Assembly: GCA_000469685.2 (NCBI GenBank)
Contig: LS997565.1
Location: 48,910,501-48,974,500, forward strand
DNA from: Haemonchus contortus
Taxonomy: Eukaryota; Nematoda; Chromadorea; Rhabditida; Trichostrongylidae
Reading direction: 5' to 3'
Length of the DNA stretch: 64,000 nt
Position numbers and translations under genes: made by a program. Shown piece after piece: positions 1 through 12,000 of the stretch; the first letter of the stretch is position 1, and each line of letters starts with the position of its first letter. The notes below the pieces were generated by a model. That model was given only the letters and a program-made list of their open reading frames with translations. It ran no database searches and had not been told where the DNA came from.

Positions 1-3000
1 GCGATGAAGGAGCTGTGCAGTACCTTGGCTTTCTTGCCTCTCATATCGGACCGTTCCATGTGAGTAGCCGACGGGATGATTCCGTTTTCTCGTTGTCGAC
101 CTTCACGGTCAACTTTCCATGCCCGCCATTTGCCCCGTTGTCCCATGAACATTGTATTGTCGACAAATACTATTTCACCCTGAGAAATTTTTATTTTCAG
201 GACGGGAAAGCTTGAAGACGACGAAACTGTACCGCTTTGATATCAAGCTCGTCTTTGTTTTCACTGTTGCGATCGACATTGATCCTCACGTAGAAGGAAT
301 CACCGTCTGCTCCGAGTCGAAGTCGATTCAGTCGATCACCACCTGAAATTGATCTAATGTACTCTTGACTTAAAATTCCTCTGAAAGTCCAGTTTAGAAA
401 CACATATAACGTTTAATAATTATACTAAAGCTTCTTAAGCACAATTCTCAGCAGAATGGATCTACAGGTGGAAGGAAATGGGATCGCTGGGCCGACGACC
501 TGAACCTGGTACCGTTGGGCCGGTTATTCCTAGTTCATAGAAAGAGTATGGAGCAGTATAGTCGGGGAATGCAGCTCACTACATACCCTCCTTTGTCATT
601 TGCCTGTCCACAGTGGATCGAAGGGGATTTAGAGAAAGCAATTGCCACTAACCATCTTCTACATGTAGTTCAGCCATCTCGGAAAGGCTTTCAAGAAGAG
701 CCTCTGTTGCTTCTTCCAATGTGGCACCTCGCACATTGTAGCCGTCGATTTCAAGGATCAGATCTCCTTCCTGAAACTTTTCCAATTAAAGGATACCCTC
801 GATGTAGTTTTACGATTACCTGTAATTCTCCTGCTGCTGCCTCTGACAGTATACCCATCGCATTTCCTCCACATAAACGTACAGACTTTCTTGGTACCGT
901 AACCCAACGTGGATTTGAAGAACCACTCACCAATAAAGTTACCTACAAAACATGATGTGGTTACAGAATCTATTCTACATACAAACCACAAATACCAGTC
1001 TATTTGTCGGTTAACCGGTTCGTTTCTTTGAACCATCTCATTTTGCGCTTTCTGGAAATCGAAACGGAACAGCTTATCCAGATTAGAACGAGCGGGGAAC
1101 GAGCAGATCTACTTGAGAGCACGTGGCTCAAGCTGAACTCCGCCCAATAGGGGCGGGGCGTACTCGAAAAGAGGATTTCACCGCGAATAAATAACTTGTG
1201 CCTTCGGGTAAAATGAATTGGGTAAAGGTTAGGATGAAAAGCTTGAAAGTTCTTGGGAATTGAACCAACTAGGCGTGAGTCGTACAGTGCGATGGATACC
1301 CAAAAGAGAGGGAAGGGGCAGAGCCAGATTTTGGGTGTTATGCTTTGCTACTTGAAATGGGTAGTTACAAACGTTTAAAAACGTTTCTATCCAACAAGTA
1401 AAAAAACAGTCTTGTTTCGTTGCTTACACTGCTCTCTAAGTTTACCTACCCCTCCTCTTCATTCCATACCCTTCCCAGGACCAAGAGGTTGGAATAAGTA
1501 AGAGGCAAGTGTTGGAACGGTGCGGGGCGGAGGTGGGAGGTGGGAGAAAACGCTCTAAGTCGAGAAATCTCGTCATAACTCTGATTCAGTTTGCTTTGAC
1601 GTCAATGTTCTTTTATGGGGGAGCCATACATTCAGGAAAATTGCCCACCTCATCTTGGGTGACACAGAATTGTGTCAAAACCTTACTGGCCGCGTCCTTG
1701 TCAGCTGATCGCATATTTATTCCACCCACCTGAATAAATATTTATATTGTTATTGACGAAAGAATGGTGAACAATTGCTGAAACCATCTGTCCGGCTCGA
1801 TTGACGTGCTTTAGCTGCTGCAAGAATAGGTAGAGAGAGGCTCACATCAAGTAGTCGATCCCCTCTCCGGACGAGACCATTGGCCCTACCGGGCACATTA
1901 GATATCACTACTCCACCATTGGAATTCTCCAATCCGAGTCCGAATTCATTGCCTTCTTTACTGAGGCACACCCGCCGAACTCTGTCCGATGTCTCTGACA
2001 GCAAAGTCCCTGATGGTGCTGCAATCGCCTTTTCTTAGAAAACAGGGACGATTTAGGTAACGGAAAACTCCTCAAAAGGTATATAACTACATTACTTACA
2101 GTTGTTCGCCTGGTTATGATAGGAGATATGCACAGAACTGGTACTTGGATGAGGAATTGAATTTGTTGACGATATCAACGATGAAATGGATTCCTCTCGA
2201 GGACCTGGATAGGGAGGCGGTTGAGGCAGTGCCGGACTGAAATACAAGAGGATCTTTCGGATGCTGTTGGATTTTTAAACTTGTTTGTCCTGCTTGGGCA
2301 AGCTTGGACAAGCCACCCATACTGCCTAAATAGTTCAAAGGGTGAGTTAATTTGATCGGTTGCCTGACAGTTGGGCGGTGTGGACGAGTTGCTATGTGGG
2401 TCAAAGGGCCAAACAATGCTATTTGACCGTATTTCGAACCAGAATATGCCCGAATACCTCGTCCAACAAGTTTTCGAAGGTATTTTCCACCCATACCCCA
2501 TTGGGGCTTTCAGAACTTCATTATTCCACCCCAAACATCCCAAACTTCGGATCCCAAACTGACAATGTGGATGTTCGAGTCAGCGTCCCACTAATTCAGA
2601 CGAAGCTGGAGTCAATAAACCCAGATACATTGAATGAGGACAGTTTAGCCAATATAGGGCTGGATTTGATGGGTGGGCAACCTTTTTTCATGCATACGCA
2701 CTGAAGCAATCAGAAAATTTCGTTTCCAAACAAGTTTATCCCGCTGTTTTCTTTTGATTCTTAAGGTATGTCATGGCTGGCGTACTTCTAGACGGGAGAT
2801 CGCAACATCTACTTCACAGATCAGATCATTCCTTCAGTCTCGGTGGGTTTCAATAATTCTCAAACTTAAGGAACACTGGGATGCACAGAGGGTCAGAACT
2901 CACCTTGATGGTTAAAACTCTCTTTCGGGTGCTGAGCCAACTCTCAACTACTCGGTTTGTTATGTAGGTCAGTCCGTGTCATGTATATGGCATTCACCCA

Positions 3001-6000
3001 AAATCCTGGAAGGTTTTCTAGAGTCCTAGCTCCTCCACTGATCCGATGAAGCGTTCCTTATATGACGCACATGTCATGAACCGTCCAGTTTGGATCGCGA
3101 GACCCTCCCAGTATGGAAACTATCGAAGAAACCCCATTAAGTTTGAAATGAACGTGAATATGTAGCTCCCCATACGAATTGTTGCTTTTTCCCGAATTCT
3201 GGTGAGGGGAAGCGCAGTGGATCATCGGAAACAGAACAGTGAGGACGGAAGGGCGCAACAAAACATAACCTCCTGCACCAATGTTTTCACTAGTAAAAAT
3301 CAAAGCAATTCGGATAAGCGTCAGGAAATCTGAATAATAACCGTTACCTGTAAGCTGAAACCCTGTGAGCATGAGTAAACGATGCGGTTGTGGGAGCAGG
3401 TGATTTGATCATTCTGTTTTCGGGAAGTCGTCCATCTGATGGATATGAGTCTCGGGTAGAACGAGGTGACCATGCTGATGACGGCGATGAACAGCCGCAT
3501 CTGGTCGACGACACTTCAGATGGTTGTCGGGCAAGTCTGAAAGGGTAATGGTAGCTTTGAGTCAGAGCAATAGAAAAGTGTGACTCAGAGAGGAAATCGT
3601 GGCACCACCTAAGACTGTAACGCTGCTAATTTTATGGATCCAAGGCTTTGAAAGAAGCAAGAACAGCTGGACTGAACAGAAGGTAAAAAGCCTCCTACCT
3701 GGCGTTCCCGTGGTGGTTTTGGGGAGCGAAGACGGGAAACACCGATGGACGGTGAAGGCGACGACGAGGAGGCACTGCAGCAGCCTGCTCCTCGACCATC
3801 TGCATGGATTTCGGCCAGGTACTGCCGGTCGCTTCACAAATGACTGACGATCGTCTGCAAGAATGGAATGAAGATAGAGGGACTACATGGGCATATTCAA
3901 AAGCACGAACAAGCTGTGATTCTTGTTGAGGAAATGGTCCAACTGTTCAACGATCTTCGCATGTTCTGCACTTCCCTGTGGAGCCCTAAATGAGATCCGT
4001 TGTAAACAAGGAGATCACAAATAAATAAACAAAGCTTACCTCAGAGATCCGTAACGGACCAATTCTGGTGAAACATGCTGTTGAGATGGGATCCGCAACG
4101 ACCCCTGTCGAAGAAATGCCGGCTCTCCTGATGTGTTCCCAATGTTTGCTTTGGCTACCACTCTGGGTTTATCGACTGACTGCCGCCCGAAAATCTGTAA
4201 ACTCTACAAATGGAAATCGGTAAAGAGGAATTCACGATCAGGGTCAAGGGGGTATGGGACATGGAGAAGGGTCACCCACGTTTTCTACGAACAAATAAAT
4301 GGCCGTGGTTCCAAAACAATTTTGAGTAAGCAAGATGTAAATAACGAGGTTATGGAGACCATTAGAACCAAATAGCCGCTATCTCCCTTCTCCCTCCCCC
4401 CCCCCCCCCCTGCTAACCCTTCGCCCAGTTTGGAGCCAAACCAAGAACTTACCGAGCTTCCTAAGACCCGAAGCTCGCTTGAAAGGGCTGAGGCTTAGCT
4501 ATGGAAACCCTGTGTCGGGCACCAGTAAGCTCACAAGCCACTAGGTAGGTATGTTACCTATTCAAACACATCTACGATTCCAAATGAATCTGAATACATG
4601 GCGTAGTCCATATGAGTTGATCGTAATCTGATAACCCTGACTTTGAACCTTGAAAGCCATCAACTCACCTTAGAAAACAATGTCACTTTTTGTTTAGACT
4701 GATCCTTCCCATAGGGATCAGGTCGTTTCTTACCGTCCAAAAGGCCCACAACAACTTGTCCACTGCCACCTAAACATCCCTTTTTGTAGCCTTTTGTAGA
4801 GACACTTGTAAGGATTTGCTAAAAAGGGTATGAGCTTACATCTTATGAGTTGCTCCGCATGCTTAGCATCATAAACGGGCACATTATTAACATGCACAAT
4901 CCGATGGCCGGGTTCGACCCCTACACGACTTGCCAGACCACCTGCATTCACAGCATTCACGAATACACCGTTACCTAGTTCGATGCCGATGTCTGAAACA
5001 CTGTCATTCTGCGTCAGATGGTAGCTTTTAGCAATCGCCGACTGACCGTGATTGGAAGTGAAGGTGACTTCATGGATACTTGAGGCGTTAGCACGTCGCC
5101 GGATCAGCATCTTCAAATGGTGACTATTCTTGAGAATGTCTATGACACTTCGCTGATCCATTTCCATCACATCAATGTCGTTCACCATTAAAATATGGTC
5201 GAGCCGCCTGAAACACCCCACCATAACTCTAACTGTATATAGAGATTTGAGTTTGCCAGAAGTAATAACCTACGATGGGCGGAGCGTGCGACAAAGTGGG
5301 CGTGGCTTAGAACAAACTACCTGATTCGGCCAATGGACAAGCTAGAGGTCGTAAAGAAAAACGGTAAAACCCACTAGACAATTTCAGAATTTTCAGGAAA
5401 ACAGCTAAATACAGTAGTGGGGCAATAGCCGTATGGGCGGAGTGTGTATCGAGATGGGCGTGGTTTAAACAAAGTTCTTCTGTCTGCCCAAAGACTAAAT
5501 AACAGAAAAACGCAAAGCACAAGCTCACTACAGGTCAAAGTGGTTAGGGCACCAGAGAATGTGGGAAAATGGAAGGGAAGCGTCCATGAGTATAGACCGA
5601 TCCGGTCGCTCAAGGTGAACGATTTGAACTCAGGTAAGCTCGGAGGAAAGCAGAGCAACTCACTTGAGCATGTTCTCCAGAGGTGAACCAATGAGTACGT
5701 CTTTGACGTAGATAGGAGCAGGAATTGAGCAACGATCATCGGTTCTGCCTCCACTGAGTACTATTCCCAAATTTGGCTTTGGATAAGGCTGAAACAAGGA
5801 GTTGGTCGTAGAGGAATTCGATCCCAAAAAGCTCCAAAACGGAAGGTTTTTTGAGAGGTCAACTTACAAGGGCCACTTCAATGGTATGGGTATTCCACAG
5901 GTCAGTGATGGGCTCTTTTTCACATTCCAGCTCTCTCAAACGATGTAACGCCTCATTCCTCTCGACGTCAGCCGCTCTCGCTTCCCGTACCGCAGCGTCA

Positions 6001-9000
6001 CGTTCTTCCGCCAACCTGGCGCACTCGACTCGCAACCTCTCCAGCTTCTCCAATGCTTCTGTTCGTTTTTCCTTTGCAGAAGCGGTCTCTTCCATATTCA
6101 CTGAAAAACCATAGCAATTTCCTCCAAAGATGGAGAATTCCGAAAATTTTCTTTAAAAACTCACAGTGCAAGAGCAGCCTTGTATGCTCCAAACGATTGG
6201 AGATGTTTTGGAAATCTTCTTCGTTTTGCTGAAAATATTAAGATTTGGACCCAATCAATTCAAGATTACTGGAACCCAGTGGTTGAGTTCACCAAATAGC
6301 GCCTGCGATACCCGCCCGACCGTCTTCATTCTCTAATATTGAAGGTAGGCTACTTGGGTCTTGCTTTCTTGGCCACCAAACAGATCCAACGGTCACTTGA
6401 TCAAAAATCTTCTGTGCCGTCTGTGTTTTTATTCTCCCAGACGAGTCTGTTACCAACTGACCTCGGAGGGATGGAGGGCTTAGTTGGCTCAGGCAGATAT
6501 CGATCTGGGATTTGAACCCGTGACCATGCGTGTGCGATGGTGCGCCGTTTGCCACAACACCTAATATGTAACTTTGTCTACAGTTCCATAAAACCCGATT
6601 ACTAAATATGGAATAACCTATACACACCCTCTTTCCCCCCCCCCCCCCTCCCCCTTTCCCTACTGGATGATACAACCCAGGACCCACTAGCGATATTGGT
6701 GCAGCTCATTTATTCATGAATTTCAACTGACCGTTCTTCCTCGTAACTCATTCAAAGTCCGTGAAAGTGCATGAACAGTTTGTTTGAGTCGATCGCGTTC
6801 TTCTCCCATACGGGTATTCTCCTCCAAGACACTACTCCTTTCGGCCATTGTCTCCTCATAATCCCTTTGTACACTTTCTAACTGATTTTTCATACGATTT
6901 CGTGATTCTTCTACTTCAAGACGGTAAGCTACAGCTCTAAAACGATAACTTTGACAGTAGGAGCGATTTGAAGTGCAAGCGAAAGGCATACCTGTTCAGA
7001 TCGGCTCGCAAAGAATCCACTTGTTCTTCGAGTTGTTGTAGTTTTTGTAAAAGTGTATCCCGCTCTTGCATGGTATTTCGAGTGCGTTCCATCCATCTTT
7101 CCTCGATCGTGTGCAGTTCACGATCCATTTCATCCTTGAACTTCCCTATTATTTTTCTCGCTAATACAACGAAATTTGTCTCCAAAAAAAAACGATTCAC
7201 TAGACCATTCACCGATCGTCAATTTTCATAAATATTTACAAAATTTTTCTGCTACTTATCAATATTTTCATTACTTCGGTGGTTTATTCAACGCTGTTTG
7301 ACTATTTGGGATGACTCAAATATGAGTAGGTAAAGGAAAGGTACGACATAGTGGCACTAACCTCGGCTGGCTACTGCATGCCATTATGTAGGATATAAAC
7401 GCTTTCAAACTACTACTACAATTCTAAATTGAAGTCGAATGCTGGGGCGCATCCGAAAAACGAAATTACTCGGGTAAAATAAGAGATTAGAGGGATAACA
7501 CAATTGGGGAATAATGTTTCGGGATATCCCCAAGCATTTCATTCAACTCAGGACTAGTATTCTATGTGGCTTTATCGCTGGCAGGCCAACTGCCTACCTC
7601 CTCCCCCTCCCCCCCCCCCTTCCCATTTTTTGTGGTGATTCACCATTAAGTGACATGGAAGAAGATCACTTTCGCGATTCAGGGAAAACCTGTCGACTTT
7701 CTCTAAAGTTCTCGTTGTAGTGGGGGGAAAAAGGGGATTTCTAAAAGGCTCTGTTAGCCTGCTTGTGATTCGGTAGAGAGCGCACTAGCACAGTAACTTG
7801 CTACAAAATCGGATACTACGATAGATAAAACGAGCTTAAGATTGGAAGTAGCAGGCGTCGGATGTTAGGAGCTATGAGAAGCCGTTCATAAGGAGGTCCA
7901 AGAAAGGATAGGTAACCCATATCTGCCTGGCCCTGAACACAGAGCGCTCTGATGAAGGAAACTAGGTATTATGATCCGTTCATGAAGAGCTCCGTGCAGG
8001 CTAAACTCGTCCTAACATGGGTGGAACTCATTCACAATATCACTAAAGCACCTTTTCTTGGCTCCGATCTCCTTCTTTCAAGAGGATTAGGCATCGGGCA
8101 ATTCTCCTCAGCTACGTATTCTATATCTTGAAAAGCTATATGGGAAACTATTGACATAAAACTTTCCTAAATTTATGCAGATGTTATCCAAGAGACCTCT
8201 AACACCTCAGAGGCCCCACCCACTACCCAAACTCCTCCCACCTAGCCCATCAAAACTTATCTAATCAATAGTGATGGATTAGACGTCAGCGTGTTGAGCA
8301 TTTCAAACTTACTGAAAACGAAGGAACCAAACTACCTACGATATTAACAATTTCCCATCACAGATTGTGTTCACTGGGTTCCAATAGGCGCTTCCACCAA
8401 GTCGATTGAAGTCGTCCTTTAAACTCGTCCACTAGGGGGTGTGGCATTCACACGATACAATCTAAACTTCCCTATAGTGTCCTATTCAGGACGTTCTTCA
8501 CCCTTATAACGGCAGGTATGGTGTAAGGGGGAGCTTCGAATTCATACTATAGGGAAATCTGAGATCTGTTTATCGTGAACTGTGCCTTTAGGGATGCACG
8601 ATGCACAACAAAAGTCACAAACGTCTCCTCTATTACCGTTTCATGACCTGTCAATGGACGCTTATCGGTTCACGGCCTATATTCCTCAGTAATGTTCCAG
8701 TTGCGAAAAAAGTTGGAAGCGCTGCTTATCAATTGTCTTTAGGTAGCAAAAGATGATGAAGACAACTGTTTTTGGCATAACTTTTTCGTCAAGTTACTTC
8801 ATAAAAAAACCAGGATACCAATGATTATACCGATCGGCTTACAAGTAAACCAAAAACTAAATCTGCTCCATCTTCAGCTCTGTTTGAATCGAAGCTATGA
8901 AGGTCAAACACTTTCTGTGAGCCGATACCCAGCTAGTTTAACGGACTAGGAAGTGTGTAATAGACGAGAGCACTATTTTTAGGATTCTATCGTTGAAACA

Positions 9001-12000
9001 AGTACCAGCCCTGGGTAACTGAAGCATAACGTATATAGGTACCGCAAGCGCGGGCGCGGATGGTGCAGCGCCGATTGGCGCCCTACCGGTCGTGGGATTG
9101 ATACTTGCCCTAACCACCTATGTCTTTCCTTCTTTCAGGGTAGATTAACTGGTTTCAGACTCGCCTGGGAGAATGAAAGCACTGACTTCGACATTAGCTG
9201 GCCACCGCATTTCACTGCATAGACTCCATACGCATTCAAAATGCTATTACGAATTCGAGTGGGAATCTAATTCGAGAGTCATTCAAAAACGAGTTTGAAC
9301 AGCGAAAGAAGAAGAAAAAAGGATGGCAATCTCTTGATTGAGGAACTAGTTCTCTGTACCACTAATTGCCGGATTTTTTTTGGATTAGGTTTGAGCAAAG
9401 CCCAAAGACTCTACCCTTATTCCTTTGAATAGGATCTGACCACAGCACTCGGCATCCTTTCGTTCAGACAGAAGCATCTCCTCTCTATCCATATGGTAGG
9501 TCACCTCGCGACTCAGAAGAATCTGTCCTTTCGTAGGCAGCAAAGATGCAAGGAAAGACATAGGAAGTTAATCATGGTGGAGTTCACCTTGCCCCCTCGC
9601 CCTTCAGCTTAAAGAGCCTCATGGCTAACATTAGTTTCTGACGGCTACAGAAGCAACCAATTAATCACGATAAGATAACAACGAGACAGTGAGGGTGGCG
9701 CCAATGAAGCCAATTGGACGAAGATTCCGGAAAAGGAGGCGGGAACTGTGAGCGTTCTCTTCTCTGACTTCAAGCTCGTTTAAAAGGAAAAGCTTTTGTG
9801 TTACTAGCTACGTAATTTGTTTTTGGTTTTTGTTTTTTTCCGGCGATAGTCCAAGCCGCTCACGACACTACCTTACTACCCCCTTTTATAGAGTATGGGT
9901 CTTCGAACGTGACCGAGAATGGTCCCTGGGGAAAATGGATCGGAAAGGATAGGGGCAAAGATCTATCAGGTGCCATAAAGAAAAGAGGATAAGGTTTTCG
10001 GCGTTAATCAATCCCGTCTGAGGGATCCGGCCCCGCACTCGACTTCCATTCAGAATCGTAGTGGCGTAATGAGTGCCTATGTGGTCTATACAATGACTTG
10101 CGGTGGCTAGCCGATGTACAAGTCAGTGCTTTTATCCTCCCAGACGAGTCTGGTACCAATTCACCGACCCCGGAGGGATGGATGGCTTGGTTGGCCTAGG
10201 CGGGTATCGATCCGGGATTCGAACCCCTGACCGTGCGTGTGATATAGTGCGCCACTTGCCACTACACCACCTCCGCCTTCAGAAGGTGCCATAAGAGGAT
10301 AAACTACTACAGATGGTGTCCTTGCAGCTCTTATTCCCGATTCCTGAATCCAGGTTGACAGCACCGCAAAGTGTGATTGAATGGTGGATCTCGGAAGGTT
10401 AGGGGAGGATTTCACCCTCGGGGAAGGACACCATCTTGCCCTAATACATACTGATTTCTGATAACTCTTCGTCCCCCCACCTCCACCCCTTCCTTTAGTG
10501 TGGGCTACGTTGAGGTTCCTTCCGAAGTTACTTTCCACTAGCAGAGAAAGCCTCATTTTGTGAAAAAGTCGACTGGCTGCTGACCAGCAAACACCCGGTT
10601 CTGTGCACTGAGCATCTGTTCGCAGCTTGATGGAGGGTGTAAGGGGTGTGCCGGTGCTGCTTTATATTATGCCAATTGCTGGACCGCTCTTTTGTGATTC
10701 TCCACGTTCGACGTTTCTGGGTATCACGTGGAATGGGGCTGCAATCAATTACGATGTGATAAGATAAGACCGAAAGTTCAGCAGTGAAAGTAGAGCTAGA
10801 AAAGCAAAACAAATGATATAATCGAAATTATCATGCAGCCGTCCAGCCATCTTTTCCAGACGCTCACTTTTTCTTCGATCATCTCCTCCTACGAGAACAG
10901 GAATCACTTGCAAAAAACGAGCCACGTTCTAGACGTTTTGAGTGGCGAAATGATAGATCTGGTAACTACATGATCAATGTTCTGGCCACTATCTTCATGG
11001 GCCTTTGAATATCAGGCAGTGGAGAAACCTTGGGTATGGCATATTTGGTACTGGTATTTGAGATCATCCTTGCAAAAAGGAGCTCATGTCTATATTACTA
11101 TTGAAGAGCAACAAATAATTGACTGAAAGCTTTTAGAAATTGTGTAGCGCCTCCTCAATGGCGCTGACGGACTCCTTCAAATCGAAATCTCATGAGCAAG
11201 AACTGTGTAGGGCGGAGGTGGTGTAGCGGCAGTGGCGCACTACCACACACGAAAGGTCAGAGGATCGAATCCCCAGATCAACATACCCATAAACCAAACA
11301 AGTCTTTCAAGGTCGATTAATTTGATACCAAACTTGTCTGGGAGAATAAAAGCAGTTGCTTGTGTCTCTCTTCAAAAATTCGAAGCGTTGAAAATTTGTA
11401 TCAACAGTGTGAACACGGTAGCAAGGGTGATAGACTTGTAGGAAATTCCTCAGGCAATTAACACATAAGTAAATAAGGGCACGCGTGTGGGCTTCAGAGC
11501 ATTACGGTCAATGAATGGACAACATCCCATTCGTATCATCACCTTCTATTAAGCACACCAAGGAAAAAACGCGGGTAGCGGTTCGAAATATCAGCAATCT
11601 ATTCGATGCTAGCACTGCTCACCGATCGACGGTCAACAATCGGTTGGATCGCTCCACTGCAGGCGATACTAGCCTTCGGGGTAACTCGAGCATCATCCTT
11701 TAAGTTAATGGAGGTTGAAGGAATCCATTCACTATGAGTGGATAAACGCAGACTAGATGGACACAGCTATCGCTAGCCTCTATGATCCCCTTAATTTGGG
11801 CGACGGGGTTAGAGTTAGAGAAGGACGATCAAACCGTAAATCAGGTCCCTACAGAGGGGTAACGCGCGTCGAAAATTCGCTTTAGACCCACGTCAAAGGT
11901 TCACCGATCCCGATTGGTTTCAGATTACTCATCAGTCCTACTCCCGGAGTGTTCACCCTTTAGCCCAACAATGTGCTCTTTTTTTGAGCATCCCGTTGTG

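Noticed and set aside
515..955. 146-codon plus-strand frame
   Set aside because: Antisense to DLG5-like PDZ4 exons at 653-770 and 820-942, which have matching phases and family motifs.
2903..3030. Extra DLG5-like exon before a GTGAGT donor near 2902
   Set aside because: All frames that fit the neighbouring phases contain stops; exons 3348-3536 and 2100-2236 already join in phase.
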